The notes under the pieces are model-generated. The model was not told the origin of the DNA. It did not search any database and worked only from the letters and a program-made list of their open reading frames with translations. From Microbulbifer pacificus (GTDB lineage Bacteria; Pseudomonadota; Gammaproteobacteria; Pseudomonadales; Cellvibrionaceae), in NCBI RefSeq assembly GCF_002959965.1, contig NZ_PREV01000026.1, forward strand, positions 565,501 through 629,500: 64,000 nt of DNA, in the 5' to 3' direction. This document shows, one piece after another, positions 40,211-48,693 of this stretch; positions within the stretch are counted from its first letter, which is position 1, and each line of letters opens with the position of its first letter. The translations under genes were made by a program, and so were the position numbers.

Positions 40211-40243
40211 CGGCGCCAATCAAAAGGAGCCGGCGCCAATCAA
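40211..40243. promoter_or_regulatory. 13-base direct repeat upstream of outer-membrane protein gene
   Basis: CGGCGCCAATCAA occurs at 40211-40223 and again at 40231-40243, a 20-bp period that puts both copies on the same DNA face. It lies 80-115 bases before the start at 40325. Spacing like this fits a dimeric activator such as an AraC-family protein. The rest of the 40029-40324 gap shows no gene. Confidence 0.45.
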
Positions 40244-40324
40244 GCACTTGACTCCGATCAACGCGCCTACACTGGAAACTGTGTCAGTTCCACAATGCAT
40301 TCAAATTCGCCAAGGTAGGCAGGG

Positions 40325-41113
40325 ATGAATATTCGGATTATTGGCCTTTTCCTGATGGCGCCGGCATTTGCTCTGGCGCAAAGCGGTGAGGATCTGGCGA
40401 AAAAACTCGCCAACCCCATCGCCAGCCTGATCAGCGTGCCCTTTCAGGGCAACTGGGATTACGACGTGGGGCCGCTGGAAGACGGCGAGCGCTTCACCCT
40501 GAATATCCAACCGGTGATCCCCATTTCCATCAACGACAATTGGAACCTGATCAGCCGCACGATACTCCCGGTAATCAACCAACGCCGGATATTTCCCGGC
40601 AGCGGCACCCAGACCGGCCTCGGCGCCACCACCCAGAGCCTGTTCTTTTCTCCCAAGGAACCAACTGAACACGGCATCATCTGGGGGGCGGGTCCGGTAT
40701 TCCTGATTCCCACCACCACCGACGAACTGCTCGGCACGGAGAAATGGGGCGCGGGCCCCACCGCGGTGGCGCTCAAACAGCAGAACCACTGGACTTACGG
40801 TGCGCTGGTGAACCAGATATGGTCCTTCGCCGGCCCCGACAATGACCCGAACGTCAACCAGGCATTTATACAGCCCTTCTTTTCCTACACTACGTCTACC
40901 GCCTGGACCTTTACCTTCACGACCGAGTCCACTTACGACTGGGACAGCGAACAGTGGACAGTGCCACTGGACTTTCTGGTCGCCAAGGTGTTCAAGATCG
41001 GGCACCAGCACGCTCAGCTTCAGGTAGGCCCGCGCTACTATGCCGACAGCCCAACGACCGGTCCGCACAACTGGGGATTCCGCGTTAACTTCGTACTGAT
41101 GTACCCCAAGTAA
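40325..41113 (+). CDS. Outer-membrane beta-barrel protein, paralogue of the 26.3 kb gene
   Basis: 262 residues with signal peptide MNIRIIGLFLMAPAFALA. It matches the 26310 protein along its length: SVPFQGNWDYDVGP, SINDNWNLISRTILPVINQR, WGAGPTAVALKQQNHWTYGA, LVNQIWSFAGPDNDPNVNQA and the end WGFRVNFVLMYPK. A 13-base direct repeat and a GCCTACACT element lie upstream. Located after DUF1254 copy B, mirroring the other pair. Probably an outer-membrane channel or sensor; no proven function. Confidence 0.75.
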   Translation: MNIRIIGLFLMAPAFALAQSGEDLAKKLANPIASLISVPFQGNWDYDVGPLEDGERFTLNIQPVIPISINDNWNLISRTILPVINQRRIFPGSGTQTGLGATTQSLFFSPKEPTEHGIIWGAGPVFLIPTTTDELLGTEKWGAGPTAVALKQQNHWTYGALVNQIWSFAGPDNDPNVNQAFIQPFFSYTTSTAWTFTFTTESTYDWDSEQWTVPLDFLVAKVFKIGHQHAQLQVGPRYYADSPTTGPHNWGFRVNFVLMYPK

Positions 41114-41332
41114 AATTTCAGCAGCAATAACGAGCCGGTGCGCTATCGCGGCTGATCCCGATGGTTAATAACACTCAGGGGCCCGAGTTCACCGGAGACC
41201 GTCGCCGAACCAACAAGGCTACAGCTACTTTTTTTGCACCAATGGGTTCACGAACCCGTGATGTATTGGCGCAGCCGGTGAACCGTACATGTGCCCATGA
41301 GCGGTGGGACGGTCTTGCGTTTACCTGGGCGT

Positions 41333-43372
41333 TCAAAAGCGATATCGCACCGAGGCGCGCAGTGCCCGCGGTTCGAAAATATGGAAATGGACATCCTCCA
41401 CACCCTCGGCGTTTTCTCCCGGCAGGCGCGAGCCGTAAAAATAATCCACATCGTGGTCATCGGAATCCAGCGCGTTCAGCAAGTCCAGTTGAATACGCCA
41501 GTCATCGAACTCGCGCCCCACGCGCAGATTGATCAGGGATGAGCCATTGGACTCCACACTGCCGTCCTCGATCAGGGGGTAGGGGCCAAAATGGCGTAGA
41601 TGCAGTGCAGCAAACCAGCCATTTTCTCCGCTGTAATTCACCGCGGCACTGGCGACAAATGGAATCGCCCCGGGAATATCATGACCCGAGGGGGCGCGGT
41701 CGGCGAAGCTCGCATCGGTATACGCGAGTTCCAGTTCGGTACTCAGCGAGTCGGTTGCAAACCAGTAAGCCCCCAGCTCAAGGCCATTGCGCTCGCTGGG
41801 ACGGCTGGCCTCGGTATTGCCGGCGTCACCGACGAACAGCAGTTCCGAATCCAGCTCCAGATTCCATAATGCGAGCGTACCGTGCAGCTGATCGGTAACG
41901 AAAACCCGCGCGCCGAGCTCGTAGCCGGTGGATGCCACCAGCGGATCCACCCTGTCCACCGGATCACCACTGTTCGGGTCAATCCGGATGACGGTACCGC
42001 GCGCATCGTTGGAGTGCAGGCCCTGGCCATAGCTGGCATAGAATTCTGCCACCGGCAGCGGCTGCCAGGCCAAGCTCCCTTTCACCGAACTGGCGCCATC
42101 GGAACGGGTGCCACTGTTCTGGGGCAGCGACGCATCCACATCGAAATCATAATGGTCGTAGCGTAGGCCGAGATAACTACGCACCGTATCCGTCAACTGG
42201 TACTGATGTGAGGCGTAGAGGCCGAGGCTGTCTTCCAGCACCGCGTCCTCGCGCACCGTGGAGACATAGTCGCGTCGGCTGGTGCGGTAGAGGCCGACGC
42301 GGTCTATATCGTCGCGCCGGCCCTGAAGGCCGAGTTCCCAGTCGCTTCTGCCGCCGCGCCAGGATTGCGCCAGATCAAATCCATAGATGCGGCGATCGTC
42401 GAACTGTTTGAACTGATCACCGTCTTGCGGGTCGTCAAGCAGGTAGGTGAAGTTGGACCAGAGGGAAAACTCGTAGTCGACCACATAGGCGCTGGCGCTG
42501 AGCTCGCCGCTGGCCAGCGGGGCATCCCAGCCGGCCGACAGACTGTGTCGACTGGTCTCACCACCGAGTGTCGGGTCGAGGGAACCGTAGGCATCAATCA
42601 TGCCCGACGCCACCGCGCGCGCGGGAATCTGATCCGGTGAATTCCAACGGTTGTCGTAGCTCATCAGCGTCACGCGGCCGCGTCCTTTGCCCAGGTCACC
42701 GCTGATGCGCGCGAGCAGATTGAGCTTGCCCACGTCCTCATCGATATCGCTCCAGGGACCAGCGTAGGTCTGCCACTCAGCACCATAGAGCACCTGGGTG
42801 GACGCCAATTCAGTGGAGTCCGCCACTACCCCACGGCGCCAGCCATACTGCCCGACACTGCCCTCGGCAATCCCCTGCGGCAGGTTATCGCTCAGGTGGA
42901 ACTCCGCCGATCCCGCCGATGAAAAATCCCCGATATCCGCGTAATAAGGGCCCTTTCGATAGCGCAGCCGCGCGACAGTTTCGGGAATCACGAAATTGAG
43001 ATCGGTGTACCCCTGACCGTGCCCGTGGGTTCGCAGGTTCACCGGCATACCATCGACGAAGGTGGCGAAGTCGGTACCGTGATCCAGGTTGAATCCGCGC
43101 AGAAAATACTGATTGGCCTTGCCGCTACCGGAGTGCTGGGTGGCCACCATGCCGGGCACAAACTCCATCAGGTCCCCGGTGCGCAGCAGCGGCCAGCCAC
43201 CGATTTCAGCGGGCCCTACCTCCCCTTGCGATGCGGAAATCGCCTCGCCGGTAAGATTCACACGACGGCCGATGACCGATACTTCTTCCAGGGATTTGGC
43301 GGATGCGTCCGCCGGCTGACTGCCAGCAGCACCGGCGAGCGTAACCAATAGCAGTGGAATTACCGGATCCAT
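41333..43372 (-). CDS. TonB-dependent receptor next to DUF3604 cassette
   Basis: 679 residues with a signal peptide (about 1-24) and TonB-box-like LEEVSVIGRR. The plug (about 30-150) has LMEFVPGMVATQHSGSGKAN and the conserved QYFLRGFNLDHGTDFATFVD; the barrel has about 22 strands and ends with the aromatic SVRYRF. It imports a scarce ligand across the outer membrane using TonB energy. It is last in the minus-strand run PPIase-HupE-DUF3604-TonB receptor, 143 bases after the DUF3604 gene. With a HupE-type metal permease beside it, a metal complex is one possible ligand; this is inference. Confidence 0.9.
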   Translation of the reverse strand: MDPVIPLLLVTLAGAAGSQPADASAKSLEEVSVIGRRVNLTGEAISASQGEVGPAEIGGWPLLRTGDLMEFVPGMVATQHSGSGKANQYFLRGFNLDHGTDFATFVDGMPVNLRTHGHGQGYTDLNFVIPETVARLRYRKGPYYADIGDFSSAGSAEFHLSDNLPQGIAEGSVGQYGWRRGVVADSTELASTQVLYGAEWQTYAGPWSDIDEDVGKLNLLARISGDLGKGRGRVTLMSYDNRWNSPDQIPARAVASGMIDAYGSLDPTLGGETSRHSLSAGWDAPLASGELSASAYVVDYEFSLWSNFTYLLDDPQDGDQFKQFDDRRIYGFDLAQSWRGGRSDWELGLQGRRDDIDRVGLYRTSRRDYVSTVREDAVLEDSLGLYASHQYQLTDTVRSYLGLRYDHYDFDVDASLPQNSGTRSDGASSVKGSLAWQPLPVAEFYASYGQGLHSNDARGTVIRIDPNSGDPVDRVDPLVASTGYELGARVFVTDQLHGTLALWNLELDSELLFVGDAGNTEASRPSERNGLELGAYWFATDSLSTELELAYTDASFADRAPSGHDIPGAIPFVASAAVNYSGENGWFAALHLRHFGPYPLIEDGSVESNGSSLINLRVGREFDDWRIQLDLLNALDSDDHDVDYFYGSRLPGENAEGVEDVHFHIFEPRALRASVRYRF

Positions 43373-43515
43373 GTTATTCCTCGTTATTTAGCTCAGGTCC
43401 GAAACGTAAAAGTTCGGCGATCAGTATAGTTGGCGATGATGAAACGCATATGTCTGCGGTTAAGGAGGGTTGCGCCGTGCAAGAGCCGGATTGCCGGCTC
43501 CTGCAAGTCCGATCA

Positions 43516-45405
43516 TCAGGGTGTGTACCAGATAGGTGAGCTGTAAGCGCGCTCCTGGGTCACCATGGGCACATTCGATTCCTGCGTGCGCTCGAAGTGC
43601 GCCGCGTCGTAGGCTGTCCAGCGGGGTGTGGGAATCTCGATTACGCGGGCGTAATAGAAAGCGCGCTGAGCGGGGTCGAAGTCCGGATCTTCCCACACGG
43701 TACTCAGTTCCGGTGCGCCAATACGGTTGCTCCAGCTGGCGTCGGCCACATTGACCGTGTTGCCTACCGCCGGCAATACGCCGTCGCGCCCCATCTCGCG
43801 GTCACCGGACCAGACCACGTCGTACACGTTTTCCCGGGTTTCGCCGTTCTCGTTGAGCCAGCCCTTCACGATCTGCACCCGGTCCAGATTGCCGGACATC
43901 GGATCGCGGCGTGCCGACAGCAGGAAGCGCGGTGCCCTGCCCTCAGGCGCTCGAGCCAGGTCGCCCCCCATGGGCACACCTTTGCTGTAGCCGATGGCCG
44001 CGAGTTCACTGGACGTGGCATCGGCAGCCTCGAAATTCCAGCCGCCGAAGAAACGCAGTTCCATACGCGGCCCGGTGGTGGCATATACCTCTTTGCGCAT
44101 CATGGCATCGAAAATTGCCTCACGTGTATTTTCCGTAGCCCAGACCGCGGCGTAGCCGGAGCCCACCATCTCCCACCCCATCAGTGTGATATCGCCCAGC
44201 TTACCCACCGGCTTGCGAGTGCGTTCCGCGTCCGGCTCTACGCCGGAGTGCTTGCCGAAGAAGTTATTCTCTTCCGCGGTGGAAAGGCCGGTGTGACTGT
44301 CGGTGGAACCCACCATGCCGAATTTGTACGGGTTGACGCCCAGCTCTGCTTCCAGTTTGAGGCCGTTTTTCAACGCCTCCCGGGCGTATTCGTACTGCAA
44401 CATTTCCGGCTTTTTCGGCACCGGTCCCAGATTGGATTTATCCCAGGTTTCGTAATCGGCGAATTCATCGCTGGTAGAGAGATACGGGTGCGCCTCGCCG
44501 TCCCCTTTCATCTGGGTCACCTCGTAGATCGGCTCCCAGCGGGCCCGGGTCAAGGCGTACTCGCGGTCGATGCGTGTTCCCGTAGCCGGGTTGATCTCCG
44601 GAAACATCCAGCCGTTCGACAGGTTGCCGTTGTGGGCCAACGCCAGCACCCGGCCACCGGTGCTTTGCTCATACTGGTTCATCCATGCCCACAGGTCTTC
44701 GGGCCTGTCGCTCTCCATCGCGGTAAATGGCTGCACCCGCACCGCCTGTTCGGCGCCATCGCGGTAGAGCACGTTGCGATGCAGGTTGTTACCGCCGGGC
44801 ATGGACGTCCACTCGTAACCGATAATCGCGCTGAAGTAACCCGGGACATTAAATTTGTCGGCGGTGGCCACGTAGTCCTGCCACACCTGGGTGGAAATCT
44901 TTCCATCGGACATCACCGCGGGTACATCGCCCTTGCCCACGGCGAGAATCAATTCCATGGTCGCACCGAAGCCCTCTTTACCACCCGAGTTGATGCGCTG
45001 GTGCCAGTCGCGTACTTTGGGGTCACTCAACAGGTGCGGATTCCCGGTAATGATTTCATCCATTACGCCGAGGGCATCCGAATGATCCGCAATAACCAGC
45101 CAGTTCAGCGGCCGCGACAGCTTTACCTTCTCGCCGCGGCTTGCGGTCACCACCTCGCCGCGGGCGAGGCGGTAGGCGGTCTCTGGATCCAGCGTGGCTC
45201 CGAATGCCCGCGCATCCAGCGACAGGCGCGTGTGCAGGTGAGTATCACCCCACAGCAGTTGGTCGGGAATATTTCGCCCCGCCTGGGGAGAATAGGGTGT
45301 ACTTATATCCCCGGCGAACAGTGGCGCACTGCATTGCGCAGCGAGAAGCAACGCCAGCAGCTTTGCCGAAAGTTTCGTTTGGTTCCGTTTCATTTTTATT
45401 TTCAT
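43516..45405 (-). CDS. DUF3604 protein, PHP-like fold (copy A)
   Basis: 629 residues with a signal peptide (about 1-33). The mature part begins with the DUF3604 signature WGDTHLHTRLSLDA (HxH metal motif), then LNWLVIADHSDALGVMDEI, later GMVGSTDSHTGLSTAEENNF and the C-terminal VQIVKGWLNENGETRENVYD. These are metal-ligand motifs of the PHP phosphoesterase-like superfamily, and the protein is exported. Substrate and reaction are not established for the family. It is 26 bases after the HupE gene. A longer paralogue is encoded at 48694. Confidence 0.88.
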   Translation of the reverse strand: MKIKMKRNQTKLSAKLLALLLAAQCSAPLFAGDISTPYSPQAGRNIPDQLLWGDTHLHTRLSLDARAFGATLDPETAYRLARGEVVTASRGEKVKLSRPLNWLVIADHSDALGVMDEIITGNPHLLSDPKVRDWHQRINSGGKEGFGATMELILAVGKGDVPAVMSDGKISTQVWQDYVATADKFNVPGYFSAIIGYEWTSMPGGNNLHRNVLYRDGAEQAVRVQPFTAMESDRPEDLWAWMNQYEQSTGGRVLALAHNGNLSNGWMFPEINPATGTRIDREYALTRARWEPIYEVTQMKGDGEAHPYLSTSDEFADYETWDKSNLGPVPKKPEMLQYEYAREALKNGLKLEAELGVNPYKFGMVGSTDSHTGLSTAEENNFFGKHSGVEPDAERTRKPVGKLGDITLMGWEMVGSGYAAVWATENTREAIFDAMMRKEVYATTGPRMELRFFGGWNFEAADATSSELAAIGYSKGVPMGGDLARAPEGRAPRFLLSARRDPMSGNLDRVQIVKGWLNENGETRENVYDVVWSGDREMGRDGVLPAVGNTVNVADASWSNRIGAPELSTVWEDPDFDPAQRAFYYARVIEIPTPRWTAYDAAHFERTQESNVPMVTQERAYSSPIWYTP

Positions 45406-45431
45406 CGTCTTTCTCTCGTTGGTGCACGCGC

Positions 45432-46421
45432 TCAGGTCAGGAAATTACTTGCGCGATCAAAAAGCCAGAAGCTCGCCAGCGTCCCCACCAGATAACACCC
45501 CAGCTGTGGCAACCGCGGCCACTGTGCCGTCGGCAACAGACGCCCGACCAGCGCATACAGCAGCAAGCAGGCGACAACAAACAACAGCTGGCCAATCTCC
45601 ACCCCTACATTGAACGCCAGCAGCGCCGCCGGTAGTTGCGTCTGCGGCAGACCGATATCTCCCAGCACCGAGGCAAAACCAAAGCCGTGCAGCAGACCGA
45701 ACAGGGAGGAGACGAGCACCGGGTAGCGCCAGGTCCAGGAACCCGCCCGCGGCCGTGCAATTTCGCAGGCGAGAAACAGAATACTGAGCGCGATGACCGC
45801 CTCGACCGGCGCAATCGGCAACTGCACCCAGCCCAGGGTGGAAAGCGCCAGGGTCAGTGAGTGCGCGGCGGTAAACCCGGTAATGGTGATCAGTAAGCGC
45901 CGTGGTCCGCGGGCAACCAGCAACAGGCAGGCAACAAACAGCAAGTGATCGAGCCCTAACCAGATATGCTCGATGCCAAGCAGCGTGTACTGCGCCGCCA
46001 CCGCGACCGCCTCCTCACGCTGGGGGATGTACCAGTGCTCCTCCCCAGGCGCCAGCAGCTGCGTGTAGCTGGCACCGCTCAACAGGTCCAGTTGTACGAT
46101 GGTCGTGGTCGCAGGTTTGCCCGCGGGGTATTCAATGCGCAGTTCGCCACCGGCAACGCCCTTTTCACAGAGGAAAGTCTGGCGCAGTTGCAACGCGTCA
46201 CTCTGGCGCAGCAGCGCCAGTGCCGTAGTGGCCTCACAGCCTTCGGGCATACCGACTTGCGGTGGCGCGGGAAGTGACCGAGGAAGTTTCGCCTGGAGCA
46301 GGAAATCACCCGCGGCACGCTCATGAATCTGCAGGTAAACCGGGCGCAATTCATGCGCGGCGACGGACGCGGACAGCAGCAACGCAAACAGTGAAAGCAG
46401 TGGAAACAGACAGCTGCGCAT
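45432..46421 (-). CDS. HupE/UreJ family membrane protein (copy A)
   Basis: 329 residues from the ATG that overlaps the PPIase stop (TGATG). Signal peptide, then a periplasmic domain of about 150 residues beginning AHELRPVYLQIHE, then six or seven membrane helices. The HupE/UreJ motif H-x5-DH is present (GIEHIWLGLDHLLF), with FTAAHSLTLALSTLG and HGFGFASVLGDIG. Family members transport nickel or cobalt. Between a periplasmic isomerase gene and the metal-motif DUF3604 protein, it may supply a metal to that protein; this is inference. Confidence 0.9.
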   Translation of the reverse strand: MRSCLFPLLSLFALLLSASVAAHELRPVYLQIHERAAGDFLLQAKLPRSLPAPPQVGMPEGCEATTALALLRQSDALQLRQTFLCEKGVAGGELRIEYPAGKPATTTIVQLDLLSGASYTQLLAPGEEHWYIPQREEAVAVAAQYTLLGIEHIWLGLDHLLFVACLLLVARGPRRLLITITGFTAAHSLTLALSTLGWVQLPIAPVEAVIALSILFLACEIARPRAGSWTWRYPVLVSSLFGLLHGFGFASVLGDIGLPQTQLPAALLAFNVGVEIGQLLFVVACLLLYALVGRLLPTAQWPRLPQLGCYLVGTLASFWLFDRASNFLT

Positions 46422-47326
46422 CACGAGTCGGAATTCCCATCAATGATGCGATAGCGATTTTTCAGCTTCGCAATGACCTGATCCACCTCACGCTGCACAC
46501 GCGCCTCGCGCGCATCCGCCTCAACCTGTGCGTAGATGTTTGCAAGCAGCGCTGGTCGTGCCGGCTGGCGATCGGCAACCAGTACCAGATGGAAACCAAG
46601 CACCGATTCCAGCGGCCCCTGCCATTCACCATCATCGCCTTCGGGCACAAACAGCTCACGAGCAAACTGCTCATCAAATTGAGCGGCAACATAGTCGCGA
46701 CTTCGCTCCACATAATTGCTGTGGTACGCAAACTGATCACCATATCCATTGGCCTGCTCGAACGCCACGCCATCGGCACGCAATGTTTCAAGAGCAGACT
46801 CCGCCAGTTGTGCCGCCCGCTGACGCCCGTGAATTGCGCTGGAGAAAAATACGTGAGTGAAGGTGATGGATGCCGGCTGGAGATAATCATCCTTATGCCG
46901 GTCGAAATAATCTTCCACCTGTTCGCGCGGAAGATTTCCGTCATTGCTGATAAATCCACGGGCGATAAATTCCATTTTGTTGGCCAGTCGCTGGCGGATG
47001 ACATAATCATCGCGATCCAGTTGCAACGCCTTGGCTTCGCGGTAGAGGAGTTCCTCACGCAACCACTCCTGCTCCAGCTTGCGCCGAGCGTCTTCACCCA
47101 TACGATCCAGCTCGTCGTCAAAGCGCTCCTGATCAAACGTCTTGGCGCGAAATTGCAGCATGGTTACCAGCTGCTCGCGACCGACACGAATTTCCAATGC
47201 ATTGTCTGCGGCGCCATTGAATAGGCGCTCAGCGGCAAACAGCAGTGCACCCAACAATAAAAAGTGCATCAAGGGCTGCCTGGCGACACCAGCAATGAAA
47301 GAAGAGCAGAGAAAACGAGGAAACAT
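46421..47326 (-). CDS. Membrane-anchored PpiC-type peptidyl-prolyl isomerase (copy A)
   Basis: 301 residues. One N-terminal membrane helix (LMHFLLLGALLFAAERLF) anchors a periplasmic SurA/PpiD-like helical region (EEWLRE-type LRQ) and a parvulin domain with ITFTHVFFSS, LFVPEGDDGEWQGPLESVLG and FHLVLVADRQPA. It would help fold exported proteins, perhaps specifically the cassette partners. First gene of the minus-strand operon; its stop overlaps the HupE start. The paralogue is at 51062. Confidence 0.87.
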   Translation of the reverse strand: MFPRFLCSSFIAGVARQPLMHFLLLGALLFAAERLFNGAADNALEIRVGREQLVTMLQFRAKTFDQERFDDELDRMGEDARRKLEQEWLREELLYREAKALQLDRDDYVIRQRLANKMEFIARGFISNDGNLPREQVEDYFDRHKDDYLQPASITFTHVFFSSAIHGRQRAAQLAESALETLRADGVAFEQANGYGDQFAYHSNYVERSRDYVAAQFDEQFARELFVPEGDDGEWQGPLESVLGFHLVLVADRQPARPALLANIYAQVEADAREARVQREVDQVIAKLKNRYRIIDGNSDS

Positions 47327-47643
47327 CGAGTATCTCTTTAGAATTATTGATCGATATCCATGAACTACCGGAAAAGCTGTTCCACAGCCTCCCCATTCAC
47401 GGAGGCACTATTGTTCAGAAAGAACGGTATAGGCGATTCACCCCAAAGGGTGATATGGCGATGGGTGATAGCAACCGCCACCACATGACACGCAATCCGA
47501 TATGTATTGTTGCTAAGCTCAGAAGAACCTGAACGCAGATGTCTCACGACGGGGGACAGGTAAATGCTCCCGCACTCTGACTCCGGCAGAGCATTCCCTG
47601 ACCTCACCGGGCATTCAGAAACGCTGACCTCGGGAATATCACT
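47327..47643. promoter_or_regulatory. Divergent control region of the two DUF3604 operons
   Basis: 317 bases separate the minus-strand PPIase-HupE-DUF3604-TonB receptor run from the plus-strand MetA-DUF3604-PPIase-HupE run. No gene is supported; short open frames here have no family resemblance. Promoters for both operons must lie in it. No clear operator or riboswitch-like structure was recognised. Confidence 0.5.
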
Positions 47644-48597
47644 ATGCGGTACGCTGCAAGTATTTTACTTTTCACATTAGCCATACTGAGTGTTTCACCA
47701 GCGACGCTGGCCGACGAAGACGGTACCAGCTTCTGGCTGCCAGGCCAGTATGCGAGCTTTGCCGCCATCGCACCGTCCTCGGAATGGTCGCTACCGATGC
47801 AAACCTACTACTACTCAGGCAACGCCGGAGCAGGACATGCAATCATTCGCGGTGATCAGATCACTTTCGGTCTTGATACAGATTTCGCAGCACAGTTCAT
47901 CGCCCCCACCTACTCGCCCGACACCAAGGTGTTCGGCGGACGCCCCAGTCTTTCACTGGCATTTTTTCCCGGTTACGAGAGCACAGATATTGACTCTTCT
48001 CTCGGATCGCTGAGTACCCGGCGCAGCGATGCATTGACCGGATTCGGCGACCTCTATCCTACGGTGCAACTGTTCTGGGACTGCGGCACACACAACTGGA
48101 TGGCTTATCTCACAGGCGATATTCCTGTCGGTGCATACGATCCCCACCGTCTTTCCAATCTTGGGCTAGGCCATGGTGCCGTCGACGCGGGCGGGGCCTA
48201 TACCTACATGAACACAAAAACCGGATGGGAGTTTTCGGCCACTGCGGGGCTTACCTACAACCTGGAAAATTCGGACACCGACTATAGAAGCGGCATCGAC
48301 TCACACCTTGACCTCGGGCTCTCGCGATCATTGACGGAGCACTTCTTCACGGGTCTGGTTGGCTACGCGTTCGTGCAGCTTACGCCAGATCACGGACAAC
48401 CAGCGCTGCTCGGTGATTTTAAAAGCCGCACCTTCGCGATTGGCCCTCAAGTCGGCTACACCTTTCAGGTTGGCAGCAGGTCCATCTTTGCCAACTTGCG
48501 GGGTTACATAGAATTCAAAACTAAAAACCGGCCGAGTGGTGGCGACGTGTATCTCACCATCAATATCCCCCTCGGCAGATCGAACACCATAAATTAG
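47644..48597 (+). CDS. MetA-type outer-membrane protein (phenol-degradation family)
   Basis: 317 residues with a signal peptide ending ATLADED. Beta-barrel pattern with the Phenol_MetA_deg features FWLPGQYASFAAIAPSSEWS, FGDLYPTVQLFWDCGTHNWM, LTGDIPVGAYDPHRLSNLGL, LTYNLENSDTDYRSG and the end VYLTINIPLG. Family members are thought to be outer-membrane channels for hydrophobic or aromatic substrates. First gene of the plus-strand DUF3604 operon, 96 bases before it. Confidence 0.82.
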   Translation: MRYAASILLFTLAILSVSPATLADEDGTSFWLPGQYASFAAIAPSSEWSLPMQTYYYSGNAGAGHAIIRGDQITFGLDTDFAAQFIAPTYSPDTKVFGGRPSLSLAFFPGYESTDIDSSLGSLSTRRSDALTGFGDLYPTVQLFWDCGTHNWMAYLTGDIPVGAYDPHRLSNLGLGHGAVDAGGAYTYMNTKTGWEFSATAGLTYNLENSDTDYRSGIDSHLDLGLSRSLTEHFFTGLVGYAFVQLTPDHGQPALLGDFKSRTFAIGPQVGYTFQVGSRSIFANLRGYIEFKTKNRPSGGDVYLTINIPLGRSNTIN

Positions 48598-48693
48598 ATG
48601 CCAAAAAGTCAAAGAACGTAAAAGCACATAACAGACCTACTTATACTGATCCCACGCCATCACCATACACAGGGTTTTCACGGAGAATCACGT

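Noticed and set aside
43597..45495. Long plus-strand open frame of 632 codons
   Set aside because: Antisense to the DUF3604 gene, which has signal peptide and family motifs.
47365..47607. 80-residue minus-strand gene in the divergent region
   Set aside because: No ribosome site, no family resemblance, and it occupies the promoter region of two operons.
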